Source of the DNA: Leptolyngbya sp. PCC 6406
GTDB taxonomy: Bacteria > Cyanobacteriota > Cyanobacteriia > Phormidesmidales > Phormidesmidaceae
DNA length: 64,000 nucleotides
Direction: 5' to 3'
Assembly (NCBI RefSeq): GCF_000332095.2
Contig: NZ_KI913949.1
Location: 4,612,769 to 4,676,768, forward strand
The notes under the pieces were generated by a model, which searched no databases, had not been told where the DNA came from, and worked only from the letters and a program-made list of their open reading frames with translations. This document shows positions 34,463-43,637 of this stretch, piece by piece (within the stretch, counting starts at the first letter, position 1; the number at the start of each line of letters is the position of its first letter). Made by a program: the position numbers and the translations under genes.

Positions 34463-36334
34463 TTAAACCCTCCCCCGATCCGCGATCGCCCCCTCCATCC
34501 GCCCCTGCACCTCGACTACCGTCAATGCTCCTAGATCCCCACTATGACGAGTCCGCACACTCAGGGTCTGCTGTTCTACCTCTCGCTTACCCACCACCGC
34601 CACCACTGGAATTTTTGCCAGCTCGGCGGTGCGAATTTGCTTGCCGAGGCGATCGCCGCTGGCATCGACCTCCACCCGGTAGCCCTGCTGTTTCAGGGTC
34701 TGGGCCACCCCATTGGCATAGTCACGCTGGCCATCGCTCACCGGCAGCAACCGCAGCTGCACCGGGGCCAGCCACAGGGGGAAATCTCCGGCGTAGTTCT
34801 CCACCAAAATGCCAAAGAACCGCTCTAACGAGCCAAAAATGGCCCGGTGAATCATGATTGGGCGCTGCCGTGAGCCGTCGGCAGCAACATAGTGCAGGTC
34901 AAACCGCTCCGGCAGGTTAAAGTCCACCTGAATGGTGGAGCACTGCCACAGGCGACCGATAGCATCGCGAATTTTGATATCGATTTTGGGGCCATAGAAA
35001 GCACCGCCGCCCTCGTCGGTGACATAGTCCCAGCCCTTGCGAGCGAGGGCCTGTCGCAGGGCATCGGTGGCCAAGTCCCAGATGGCATCGGCCCCCACCG
35101 ATTTATCTGGACGGGTGGATAAATTAACCTCGTACTCGGTAAAGCCAAAGTCTGACAAAATCTGCTCGGTTAGATCCAGCACCGCCAAGATTTCATCGCT
35201 CACCTGCTCCGGCAGGCAAAACACATGGGCGTCATCTTGGGTAAAGCCCCGCACCCGCATCAGGCCGTGCAGCACCCCCGAGCGCTCGTAGCGGTAGACC
35301 GTGCCCAACTCGGCCCAGCGCAGGGGCAGTTCCCGATAGGAGTGCAGCCGATTTTGATAGGTCAAAACATGAAAGGGGCAGTTCATCGGTTTGAGCTGGT
35401 ACTGCTGCGATTCAATCGCCATCGAGTCAAACATGTTGTCTCGGTAGAACTCAAAGTGGCCCGAGGTCTTCCATAAGTCGAGGTTGGCAATGTGGGGAGT
35501 GTAAAGCAGGTCATAGCTGGCCGCCAGATGGGCATTGCGCCAGTAGTCTTCGATCAATAACCGCATTCGCGCCCCCTTGGGGTGCCAGAACACTAAGCCG
35601 CCCCCTGCCGCTTCCTGAATGCTGAACAGGTCTAGGTCTTGACCCAGGCGACGATGGTCGCGGCGCTTGGCCTCTTCCTTTTGGGTGAGATAGGCTTGTA
35701 GCTGCTCGGGGGTTTCCCAAGCGGTACCATAGATGCGCTGGAGTTGGGGCTGGGTTTCATCCCCGCGCCAGTAGGCTCCGGCCACACTTTCTAGGGCAAA
35801 GGCGGCGGGGTCAATTTCCCCGGTGTTGTTGAGGTGGGGGCCCGCACAGAGATCCCACCAGCAGGGCATGGGGGAGGGAATCGGGGCCGAAGGGGCATCG
35901 AATAGGGAAGGATCCGTTGTCCCCAGGGGCACACCCCCATCGGGGCAGCCGATGTAGTAGCGGGTGATGGGCTCTGCTGGGGGGATTCTATCAAGAATTT
36001 CCAGTTTATAGGGTTCGTTGAGTTGGGTGATGGTAGCCCGGAGCGCCTCCCGCTCTACGGTTTCACGAATGATCGGCAGGTTGGCGCGGATGATGCGCCC
36101 CATCTCCTGGGTGATCAGGGTCAGGTCTTCGGGAGTGAAGGGAGCGGGACGATCAAAGTCGTAGTAGAAGCCGGTTTCAGTCCAGGGGCCAATGGTGACC
36201 TTGGCCTCAGGGAAGAGCCGCTGGACGGCCATGGCTAGCACGTGGGCGCAGGTGTGGCGAATGCGCAGCAACCGCTGGGGATCCCTGGGAGACAGGGCAT
36301 CAATGGCGGGCTGGTGGCTCAATTGGCTGACCAT
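34463..36334 (-). CDS. thrS: Threonyl-tRNA synthetase
   Basis: Class II synthetase, 623 residues. It lacks the TGS domain, as is usual in cyanobacteria, and opens with the editing domain (HTCAHVLAMAVQRLFPEAKV). The catalytic zinc ligands are present (MNCPFH, the His in SGVLHGLMRVRGFTQDDAH, and PIMIHRA). The anticodon domain is complete. The start lies 20 bases from a degenerate Fur-family box. In Anabaena a second thrS copy is repressed by Zur, so this is a candidate for that paralogue. Five small genes follow on the same strand. Confidence 0.93.
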   Translation of the reverse strand: MVSQLSHQPAIDALSPRDPQRLLRIRHTCAHVLAMAVQRLFPEAKVTIGPWTETGFYYDFDRPAPFTPEDLTLITQEMGRIIRANLPIIRETVEREALRATITQLNEPYKLEILDRIPPAEPITRYYIGCPDGGVPLGTTDPSLFDAPSAPIPSPMPCWWDLCAGPHLNNTGEIDPAAFALESVAGAYWRGDETQPQLQRIYGTAWETPEQLQAYLTQKEEAKRRDHRRLGQDLDLFSIQEAAGGGLVFWHPKGARMRLLIEDYWRNAHLAASYDLLYTPHIANLDLWKTSGHFEFYRDNMFDSMAIESQQYQLKPMNCPFHVLTYQNRLHSYRELPLRWAELGTVYRYERSGVLHGLMRVRGFTQDDAHVFCLPEQVSDEILAVLDLTEQILSDFGFTEYEVNLSTRPDKSVGADAIWDLATDALRQALARKGWDYVTDEGGGAFYGPKIDIKIRDAIGRLWQCSTIQVDFNLPERFDLHYVAADGSRQRPIMIHRAIFGSLERFFGILVENYAGDFPLWLAPVQLRLLPVSDGQRDYANGVAQTLKQQGYRVEVDASGDRLGKQIRTAELAKIPVVAVVGKREVEQQTLSVRTRHSGDLGALTVVEVQGRMEGAIADRGRV

Positions 36335-36353
36335 GGCAGGCTAAAATGTAAAA

Positions 36354-36368
36354 TGAGATTGATTATCA
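36354..36368. promoter_or_regulatory. Degenerate Fur-family box 4
   Basis: On the minus strand this reads TGATAATCAATCTCA, a perfect left half and imperfect right half of the 7-1-7 box, immediately upstream of thrS and 178 bases from cysS. Confidence 0.6.
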
Positions 36369-36372
36369 TTTT

Positions 36373-36400
36373 TAGTCTACCGTGATTAGTCTACCGTGAT
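36373..36400. repeat. 14-base tandem duplication
   Basis: TAGTCTACCGTGAT twice in tandem, between box 4 and cysS. Confidence 0.7.
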
Positions 36401-36545
36401 AGGGGGAGGGGAGAGTATGGGTGGGGTAAGTTCCCAGATCTTCCATTTTTCCCTCAAATATTTCCTCAAATATTCCCTCAAGATTCACCGATTGGCTCGC
36501 GAAGGAATCCTAAACGGCTCATAACAGCACAGCAATATAGATACC

Positions 36546-38027
36546 ATGGCCCTCACCCTGTACAACACCCTCACAAAGCAACCACAACCCTTTATTCCTA
36601 TCCTGCCGGGGCAAGTGAGCATCTATTGCTGCGGGGTGACGGTCTATGATGATTGCCACTTGGGCCATGGGCGTTCCTACTTGACCTGGGATGTCCTGCG
36701 GCGCTATTTGCAGTGGCAGGGCTATGGTGTCCGGTATGTGCAGAATTTCACTGATATCGATGACAAAATTCTGCACCGCGCCCAGGCCGAAGGAACGACC
36801 ATGGCAGCGGTATCCGATCGCTATATCCAGCACTATTTTGAGGATATGCGTCGGCTCAACATACTGGATGCCCAAGTCTATCCTCGGGTCACGGAACACA
36901 TTGAAGACATTCATGCCCTGATTCGGCAGTTGGAGGCCAAGGGCTATGCCTACGCAGCAGGGGGGGATGTGTATTACCGAGTGGCCCAGTTTGCGGAGTA
37001 TGGGCAGTTGTCGGGGCGCTCCCTGGAGGGGATGCAGGTGGGGGCCAGTGGTCGGGCTTTGGTGGCTACTGCCAAGGCCAACCCGGCGGATTTTGTCTTG
37101 TGGAAGGGGGCAAAGCCAGGGGAACCGGCTTGGGATTCCCCGTGGGGGCCGGGGCGACCAGGCTGGCATATTGAATGCTCGGCCATGATTCGATCGCAGT
37201 TGGGCCTCACCATTGATATCCATGGCGGCGGCGGGGATTTGGTGTTTCCCCACCATGACAATGAAATTGCCCAATCCCAAGCGGCCCATGGCCAACCCCT
37301 AGCCCGTTATTGGCTCCACAACGGCATGGTGACTGTGGGGGGGGAGAAAATGTCTAAGTCCCTGGGCAATTTCACCACCCTTCGGGATTTGCTGGGGGGG
37401 CGGTGGGCACCCTACCCGCAGCCGGTGGAGCCGATGGCCGTACGGTTGTTTGTGCTACAAGGGCACTACCGCAAGCCATTGGATTTTACGGCGACAGCGA
37501 TCGCTACGGCGGTTCAGGGCTGGCATACGTTGAAGGCGGGATTACAGTTTGGCGATCGCCATGGCAAAACCCTAGGCTGGGCATCTCTCCAGCCCCCCGT
37601 GACCCTGTCTCCCACTGAGGAGAATACCTGGGTGCAGGCATTTCAGCGGGCTTTGGATCATGACCTGAATACCTCGGAGGGGCTGGCGGTACTGTTTGAC
37701 CTAGCCAAGGGGTTGCAGCGGGAGGGGAATCGCCTCCTTCACGAGGGCAAGACCCAGGTGGAGCCAGATCATCTCTGGCATCAGTGGCAGACCCTAGTGG
37801 GGTTGGGGCAGGTGTTAGGGTTGGAGGCCAAGGAAAAGGGGGATCGCCCGGTTGAGGCCCCCCCGCTAGTGGATGATTCAGCGATCGCTGAGTTAATCCA
37901 ACAGCGCCAACAGGCCCGTCAACAGCGGGATTTTGCCACGGCGGATCGGATCCGTGATCGCTTGGCTGGGGTGGGCGTTGTGGTGGTGGATCAACCGCAT
38001 GGGGCGGTGCGTTGGCACCGCCCCTAA
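36546..38027 (+). CDS. cysS: Cysteinyl-tRNA synthetase
   Basis: Class I synthetase of 493 residues. Signatures: the HIGH-type HLGHGRS after CGVTVYD, zinc ligands including Cys 30 region and GWHIECSAM, HHDNE, and GGEKMSKSLGN. Like ThrS it needs a catalytic zinc. It is divergent from thrS across a 211-base region that holds the degenerate Fur-family box. Confidence 0.96.
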   Translation: MALTLYNTLTKQPQPFIPILPGQVSIYCCGVTVYDDCHLGHGRSYLTWDVLRRYLQWQGYGVRYVQNFTDIDDKILHRAQAEGTTMAAVSDRYIQHYFEDMRRLNILDAQVYPRVTEHIEDIHALIRQLEAKGYAYAAGGDVYYRVAQFAEYGQLSGRSLEGMQVGASGRALVATAKANPADFVLWKGAKPGEPAWDSPWGPGRPGWHIECSAMIRSQLGLTIDIHGGGGDLVFPHHDNEIAQSQAAHGQPLARYWLHNGMVTVGGEKMSKSLGNFTTLRDLLGGRWAPYPQPVEPMAVRLFVLQGHYRKPLDFTATAIATAVQGWHTLKAGLQFGDRHGKTLGWASLQPPVTLSPTEENTWVQAFQRALDHDLNTSEGLAVLFDLAKGLQREGNRLLHEGKTQVEPDHLWHQWQTLVGLGQVLGLEAKEKGDRPVEAPPLVDDSAIAELIQQRQQARQQRDFATADRIRDRLAGVGVVVVDQPHGAVRWHRP

Positions 38028-38039
38028 TCGGGTGTTCGA

Positions 38040-38113
38040 TTCATTGCCCACCATTCCACGGAGGGCGAACAGCCGTTTCATTGCCCAACATCCTACGGAG
38101 GGCGAACAGTCGT
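38040..38113. repeat. 37-base imperfect tandem repeat
   Basis: Two units beginning TTCATTGCCC and containing ACGGAGGGCGAACAG, behind cysS. Confidence 0.6.
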
Positions 38114-38179
38114 TCGCCCCTACGCCCACAATATCTATGGGGGGTGACGAGTTCAGGCGGGAACTTGGTATAGTCTGGC

Positions 38180-38223
38180 GCACTCACTTAACAATTCATT
38201 GCAAATCATTGCAAAGTGAGTGC
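38180..38223 (+). promoter_or_regulatory. Hairpin upstream of the PilP-like gene
   Basis: GCACTCACTT pairs with AAGTGAGTGC (24-base loop containing TCATTGCAAA twice), 100 bases before the start at 38323. Confidence 0.45.
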
Positions 38224-38322
38224 ATCAACGGGGAAATTGCTACCCTCTAGGCAATCCTTGAACCTAAACCAGCGTTACCATAGCCGCACTGAGTTCCTAC
38301 AGATCTACGCTGAGAAGACCCT

Positions 38323-39348
38323 ATGACTGACACCCAAACTTCCCTACTCGATCCGGCCATAGCGGAGGGCGATCCAAGGCAATTGGTAGATCTGTATGCC
38401 GATCGCCTCATGGACGAGATCTTTGATGGGGTGGATCGGGCCTTGGAAGGAGACGCCGACGCCTTGAAAAGTCTCCAGAATCCTTTGACGGAGGAGGCTG
38501 GTTCTGTCCCTGGATTTTCCACTCCTGAATTTTCGGCGATGGCCTTTGGTGCTGGGGGAATGTCCTCTGTGCTTCTCCCCACTGCCGCTCCCTTGAGCAC
38601 TGGGGAAGCCCTCAACGACATGACCTTACCCTACGCCCTTGCCACAGCGAATGTCCCCGCTGAGGCGATGCCAGATCAGCGGCGCTGGTGGCACCGCTGG
38701 AGTGGCAATCGCCTTTTGCTAGGGGCAGCAGGGTTGTCCTTGGCAGCGACCTTGGGCCTGTGGTGGTCCTACCAGCGCCAGATGACCACCCCAGCGGTGG
38801 TGACGGCTCCAGCCCCGGCAACGGTCGCCACGAGTCCTGATGTAGAGTTTTTGGAATATTTGCGCCGATCCCTAGAGGTGATTTCCCAGGATGCGACAGC
38901 TTCGACAGCGGGTCCGGGCCTTGGCATTCCCGAGGTACCCATAGCCTTCAATGGCTCTCCTCTAGGGCTCCCCCCCCTAGGCGGTACGCTCCCCCCTGGG
39001 GTCGCCCTTCCCGGTGGCCCAGCCCAGATTAATGTGATTGAACGGGTTTACATTCCCTACCAAACCGGGCCAGCACCCGTTGCCAGCGGTACAGCCCCAG
39101 CGGCTCCCAGTAGTTCAGGACTCCCCGTCCCCTCGGCGACCCCTGTTGCTGTCCATACTCTGGTGGGAATTCTGGAATTGGGAGATCGTTCAGCCGCATT
39201 GTTTGAAATTAGCGGCGTGCCCCAGCGCGTATACATCGGCGAGCGCATTGGTAGTAGCGGTTGGTCTTTGGTGTCGGTATCTGATGGTGAAGCGGTAGTG
39301 CGCCGGAATGGAGAGGTGCGCTCTATTTATATTGGCCAGCAGTTCTAG
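38323..39348 (+). CDS. Single-span membrane protein with PilP/GspC-like C-terminal domain
   Basis: 341 residues. The cytoplasmic N-terminus (about 1-120) is acidic. A membrane helix follows (NRLLLGAAGLSLAATLGLWW, about 128-148), then a Pro/Ala-rich linker, and a C-terminal beta domain: LVGILELGDRSAALFEISGV, QRVYIGERIGSSGWSLV and GEVRSIYIGQQF. This repeats the pattern of PilP/GspC homology regions, suggesting a role in type IV pilus or secretion assembly. The TAG stop lies in the terminal repeat of a MITE-like element. Confidence 0.68.
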   Translation: MTDTQTSLLDPAIAEGDPRQLVDLYADRLMDEIFDGVDRALEGDADALKSLQNPLTEEAGSVPGFSTPEFSAMAFGAGGMSSVLLPTAAPLSTGEALNDMTLPYALATANVPAEAMPDQRRWWHRWSGNRLLLGAAGLSLAATLGLWWSYQRQMTTPAVVTAPAPATVATSPDVEFLEYLRRSLEVISQDATASTAGPGLGIPEVPIAFNGSPLGLPPLGGTLPPGVALPGGPAQINVIERVYIPYQTGPAPVASGTAPAAPSSSGLPVPSATPVAVHTLVGILELGDRSAALFEISGVPQRVYIGERIGSSGWSLVSVSDGEAVVRRNGEVRSIYIGQQF

Positions 39349-39473
39349 GGGCTGTGGACAATCCAAGCCAGATCCGTGGTTATGGGGCGGTTACAGCCCC
39401 TAGCTTGATTTCAGTAGGGCGTGGTCATGCCTACCCCGCAAGGTTTTTTCCGTTAATTGTCCACACACCCTAG
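39345..39473. repeat. MITE-like element M3
   Basis: 129 bp with terminal inverted repeats CTAGGGGCTGTGGACAAT and (inverted) CTAGGGTGTGTGGACAAT, 16 of 18 matching. The left end contains the stop codon of the preceding gene. No second copy seen in this window. Confidence 0.65.
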
Positions 39474-39534
39474 CCCTGGAATACCTTAGATACTGGGTCG
39501 GAAAGACCCCAGTGCCGTCTCTGGAGCAGCCCCA

Positions 39535-40131
39535 ATGGGCATTTTTGAAGATCTCAGTCGTTTTTTAGAAAGTCGTCTCGATCAGTTTCTCCAGGCTCAT
39601 CCCCATCTAGAACTGATGGCCCTTGAAGAACAACTTCGGGGCCAAGAGCAGGATGCTATTGCCCTCCTGGGGGATCTAAAGCGACGCCAAAAACAGCTAG
39701 AGGACAGTATTCTTGATACTGCCCAAGAGGTGCAGCGCTGGCATCAACGGGTGCGAAAGGCCCAATCCGCTAATCGCCTGGATTTAGTACAATCCGCTCA
39801 GGAGCGGGAAGCAGCTCTACTGCGCCAGGGAAATCATTTCTGGGGCCAGATGAAGGGCATCCAAGATCAAGTCGAAAAAACTCGTACTCTTCAACAACAA
39901 ATCCACACCAAGCGTCGAGAGTTGAAGGCGAAAATCGTGCAGGCGGAAGCTGACCGCGCCACCCAAAAAGCCCAGCAGACGTCCCCCGCTGCGGAGCCCT
40001 GGGGTACGGCAGGTTGGAACGAAAGTCCCTACCGCAGCAGCCAATCCTTCGGGGATCCTCTGGAGGAAACCTTCCAGCGTTGGGAGACCGAAGCAGAATT
40101 AGAGGATCTAAAACGCCAGATGGGGCGCTGA
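39535..40131 (+). CDS. Coiled-coil protein, TIGR04376-like
   Basis: 198 residues, mostly coiled coil (about 20-145), starting MGIFEDLSRFLESRLDQFLQ and ending with a conserved FQRWETEAELEDLKRQMGR. Both ends resemble a cyanobacterial family of unknown function (TIGR04376). A soluble structural or regulatory role is likely. The TPR gene follows on the same strand after 73 bases. Confidence 0.72.
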   Translation: MGIFEDLSRFLESRLDQFLQAHPHLELMALEEQLRGQEQDAIALLGDLKRRQKQLEDSILDTAQEVQRWHQRVRKAQSANRLDLVQSAQEREAALLRQGNHFWGQMKGIQDQVEKTRTLQQQIHTKRRELKAKIVQAEADRATQKAQQTSPAAEPWGTAGWNESPYRSSQSFGDPLEETFQRWETEAELEDLKRQMGR

Positions 40132-40204
40132 AAGTAGCCCTAATGCCTGCCGGCGGGCTCCAGACGGGCTCCAGATTGTCTAGCACTATCGTCCCCCTTG
40201 GTTT

Positions 40205-41128
40205 GTGTCTACTTTGTCTAGCCCTTCCTCCCAAGAGTCTCAGGTTTGGTACGGCCAAGCTAGCGCCCTGTATAGTCTGGGCCGCTATAGTGCCGCCATT
40301 GATAAGTTTGATCGGGTTCTGGCTTTGACTCCGCGCTACACAGAAGCCTGGGCTTACCGAGGCTATGCCCTCTATGAGTTAAAACGCTATGACGAGGCTC
40401 TGGAAAGCTTTCAACGATCGCTAGCCTTGAATGCTAGGTATGCCTTGGCTTGGCATGGGCGAGGAGTAGTACAAGCGAAACAGCGACAGTATGACGCTGC
40501 TCTTGAAAGTTTGGATCGTGCCTTGGCCCTGGATCCTGAAGACAGTAAAGCCTGGTATAACCGGGGTAAAACTCTAATGCGCCTGCAACGCTACTCGGAG
40601 GCAATTGAAAGCTTTGATGCCATGATTGACCGCCAGCCCCAGAGTCATCGAGCCTGGTACAACCGTGCCGTTGCTATGGCTAATCTCCGCCGCTATGCCG
40701 ATGCCCTCAGCAGCTTAGATACGGCGGTGGCGATTAAGCGGGACTGTTACTATGCCTGGACCTATCGGGGGCTGATGCTCAACAAGCTGCACCGGTTCGC
40801 CGAGGCTCAGGCTAGCTTTGACCGATCAATCCGTTTCAAAACGCCTAATCCCAATGCGACCTACGGTAAGGCAGTGTCCTATGCTCTCCAGGGTGATGCG
40901 GAGCAGGCTGCCTGGTATCTCCAGGAGGCTATGGTGTTGAACCCTGCTCTTAGTCGCACCACGGTTAAAACTGATCCTAGCTTTAGCGAGGTTCTAAGCA
41001 CGGGGGTCTTTCAAGCTCTTTTACAGATACCAGACGTGTCGGCCCCAGATGATTCGGGGGAAGATACCGTAAACTGGCAGGAGTATTCTGTCCTAGATGA
41101 TGGCCCGGATACCCAGGCTGACTTTTGA
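40205..41128 (+). CDS. Tetratricopeptide-repeat protein
   Basis: 307 residues with six to seven consecutive TPR units (e.g. QVWYGQASALYSLGRYSAAI, EAWAYRGYALYELKRYDEAL, KAWYNRGKTLMRLQRYSEAI), then an acidic tail. TPR proteins are protein-interaction scaffolds, with no catalytic residues here. Start is GTG. The end overlaps the helicase gene by 32 bases in another frame, implying coupled expression. Confidence 0.85.
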   Translation: MSTLSSPSSQESQVWYGQASALYSLGRYSAAIDKFDRVLALTPRYTEAWAYRGYALYELKRYDEALESFQRSLALNARYALAWHGRGVVQAKQRQYDAALESLDRALALDPEDSKAWYNRGKTLMRLQRYSEAIESFDAMIDRQPQSHRAWYNRAVAMANLRRYADALSSLDTAVAIKRDCYYAWTYRGLMLNKLHRFAEAQASFDRSIRFKTPNPNATYGKAVSYALQGDAEQAAWYLQEAMVLNPALSRTTVKTDPSFSEVLSTGVFQALLQIPDVSAPDDSGEDTVNWQEYSVLDDGPDTQADF

Positions 41129-42608
41129 TCGCGGTACTCTGATTCTCCATCCCCCGCCTGGGGGCAAAGCCTGGGTTGAATTTGCCACCTGGGATGATCG
41201 AGTTGAAAAATTTCGCGTCCCTGCCTGCCAATATCGGGCTCTGGTGGAAACGCTTCAGCGGGACGGAGTGTCCTTTACTGACGATGCCAAAGGGTTTACT
41301 CCCCTGGCGTTAACGCCCCAGTTGCAGCGCACCCCCTATCCTCACCAGGCGGAGGCGCTGCGGGCCTGGAAGGTGGCGGGACGCCGGGGGGTTGTGGTTT
41401 TGCCTACGGCGGCGGGGAAGACCTATCTGGCTCAAATGGCTGTGGCGGCCACCCCTCGCAGCACCTTGATTACGGTGCCTACTTTGGACCTGATGCACCA
41501 GTGGTATGACCAGTTGCTCCAGGCATTTCCGGGGACGGCGGTGGGACTGCTGGGGGGCGGATCCCGCGATGGTCTGGGTTCTGATTCTGGCAATTGCACT
41601 GCTATTTTGGTGGCGACCTATGACAGTGCTGCCATTCATGCGGAAACTCTGGGTAATCGCTATGGACTGCTGATCTGTGATGAATGTCATCACTTGCCCA
41701 GTAGCTTTAATCGGGTGATTGCGGAATATGCGATCGCACCCTATCGTCTGGGGCTCACCGCCACCCCCGACCGCAGCGACGGTCGCCATGGGGATTTAGA
41801 TACCCTGATTGGCCCTATTGTCTATGAGCAGCAGCCGGAGGATCTGGCGGGCACGGCCCTGGCTCCCTACGACATTGTGCCAATCAAAGTCCCTCTGAGT
41901 GATCTGGAACGGGTCCGCTACGACCGCTTAATTCAACAGCGCAACACCTTTCTCCAGGGGGCCAATATCTGGCTGGGGAGCGTAGAGGGCTGGCAACGGT
42001 TTGTCCAGGCTAGCGCCCAGTCCCAAGCGGGACGGCGGGCGATGCTGGCCCACCGGGAGGCTAAGACCATCGCCCTGGGTACGGAGGGTAAGCTGCGAAT
42101 TTTGACGGATCTGCTGGCGCAGCACCACCCTGAACGAGTGCTGATTTTTACCAATGACAATCAGACGGTGTATCGCATTTCCCAGGATTTTCTGATCCCC
42201 GCCATCACCCACCAAACCCCGGTGAAGGAGCGGCAGGTGGTGCTGGAACGGTTTCGTTCTGGAGTCTATCCAACCCTGGTGGTATCCCATGTGTTGAATG
42301 AGGGGGTGGATGTGCCGGATGCACGGGTTGCCATTCTCCTGTCGGGGACGGGCTCGACGCGGGAGTATATCCAGCGCTTGGGGCGAATTTTGAGGAAGGG
42401 ATCAGGATCCAAGCGGGCGATTCTGTACGAAGTGATTGCGGAGGAAACCAGTGAGGAAGCCACCTCCCGTCGTCGTCGCACGCCCTCCCCCCGGCGCGGG
42501 ACCGGGCAGTTGGAACTGCTGCCCTATGGGACAGGGGATCGGTCTACGCCCCTAGCAGCGGAGTCCTCTCCCCCGTGGCCTGAGCCTGAGTCGCCAGAGA
42601 AGGACTAG
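41097..42608 (+). CDS. XPB/Ssl2-like superfamily 2 DNA helicase
   Basis: 503 residues with SF2 motifs: VVVLPTAAGKTYLAQMA (I), LLICDECHHLP (II, DECH), LGLTATPDRSDG (III), VLIFTNDNQTVYRIS (IV), VVSHVLNEGVDVPDA (V) and QRLGRILRKG (VI). The N-terminal region before motif I resembles the damage-recognition part of bacterial XPB. A basic tail (SRRRRTPSPRRG) follows. Likely nucleic-acid unwinding in repair or transcription. The stop overlaps the stop of the convergent gene (CTAG). Confidence 0.88.
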   Translation: MMARIPRLTFDRGTLILHPPPGGKAWVEFATWDDRVEKFRVPACQYRALVETLQRDGVSFTDDAKGFTPLALTPQLQRTPYPHQAEALRAWKVAGRRGVVVLPTAAGKTYLAQMAVAATPRSTLITVPTLDLMHQWYDQLLQAFPGTAVGLLGGGSRDGLGSDSGNCTAILVATYDSAAIHAETLGNRYGLLICDECHHLPSSFNRVIAEYAIAPYRLGLTATPDRSDGRHGDLDTLIGPIVYEQQPEDLAGTALAPYDIVPIKVPLSDLERVRYDRLIQQRNTFLQGANIWLGSVEGWQRFVQASAQSQAGRRAMLAHREAKTIALGTEGKLRILTDLLAQHHPERVLIFTNDNQTVYRISQDFLIPAITHQTPVKERQVVLERFRSGVYPTLVVSHVLNEGVDVPDARVAILLSGTGSTREYIQRLGRILRKGSGSKRAILYEVIAEETSEEATSRRRRTPSPRRGTGQLELLPYGTGDRSTPLAAESSPPWPEPESPEKD

Positions 42609-43561
42609 GGTTCTAGGTATTCCACTGGACGGTGGCAGGTGGCAGGGACTACAGGAGCCCTCAGGGGCGGCATGGGGGGTTGGCCGGGGCTAAGTTGGGG
42701 TTTGGGTTTCAGTAGGCCCAGGGCATCCCGAAGGGCTGCCCGCACAGCGGGTTCAGGCTCCTGGGTGAGCATGAGGTGATAGCAATCAGCAAGGTGCGAT
42801 CGCACTGAAATCTCAGTCCCCGGTAGGTAGGCTGCTTCACCTTGGGCATCCTGGAGCCCCCATTGGGCCAGCCAGCGCACTGCGATTAATCGCTTTAGGG
42901 GATCGGCATCATAGAGGTGCTGCCAGCGCTGTTCAAGATGGGATAGATCGAGATGGGACAGGTCTCGCTGACCGGGGGCGGCAACCACAGCCTGAGTCGC
43001 AGAGTGCCTTTGCAGGGGAGGCTGGCGCTGGGGGGCAAATCCAAATCCCTCAGAAGGGGACAGGGCACCGCGATGGTCCCTGGGGGCTGGTCCCTGACCA
43101 TTGCGGTTCTGCCACAACAGCAACAGCGTTAGGACATTCAGCCCCCCAAGACTAACAAAGGCTAGGGTCGGCCACCCCCCCACCTCGGCCCACAACGCTG
43201 CCGTCAGGTAAGTTGCGCCAAACGCTCCAGTGCCCACCACCCAGGGCAAGGCTCCACTGCGCTGGCCGAAGCCCTGGCACATCCGCCTGAGATGCTGCCC
43301 CAGGGAGATCCCCAGCGATCGCGAGGAGAAGGAGGGCGCGATCGCGTAGCGATATACCCCCAGCCCCACCGCCACCGCTAGGAGAAGTTTGCCGTCCACC
43401 AAAGCTGCCATCAGGGCTAGAGCAAACCAGCGGCCATAGCGGCGAGAAAGGCGGGAATAGGGAGGATTGATTTGGCCCATCTGGCTCAAACCAGTCTGGA
43501 GACGGGGAGCAAAATCCTCTGCCCAGGGGAAATTGCGGCCCTTTGGTGCCACCTGTACCAC
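42605..43561 (-). CDS. Membrane protein with HEAT-like C-terminus
   Basis: 318 residues. Hydrophobic segments near 45-70 and 110-155 (e.g. ALALMAALVDGKLLLAVAVG, LAFVSLGGLNVLTLLLLW) suggest three or four membrane helices. The C-terminal part (QRWQHLYDADPLKRLIAVRW, EPAVRAALRDALGLLKP) resembles HEAT repeats in the cytoplasm. I do not recognise a named family. Its stop codon overlaps that of the helicase on the opposite strand. Confidence 0.6.
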   Translation of the reverse strand: MVQVAPKGRNFPWAEDFAPRLQTGLSQMGQINPPYSRLSRRYGRWFALALMAALVDGKLLLAVAVGLGVYRYAIAPSFSSRSLGISLGQHLRRMCQGFGQRSGALPWVVGTGAFGATYLTAALWAEVGGWPTLAFVSLGGLNVLTLLLLWQNRNGQGPAPRDHRGALSPSEGFGFAPQRQPPLQRHSATQAVVAAPGQRDLSHLDLSHLEQRWQHLYDADPLKRLIAVRWLAQWGLQDAQGEAAYLPGTEISVRSHLADCYHLMLTQEPEPAVRAALRDALGLLKPKPQLSPGQPPMPPLRAPVVPATCHRPVEYLEP

Positions 43562-43637
43562 GTTGACTGCCTGTGAAGTGAGTTGCCTTGATTATGCTCA
43601 CACAGGGCCGCAGTGGGGACAAGGGAGAAGCCTCATC

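Noticed and set aside
42605-42608. Overlapping convergent stop codons (CTAG) as a regulatory feature
   Set aside because: Simple gene packing explains it; no hairpin or terminator is associated.
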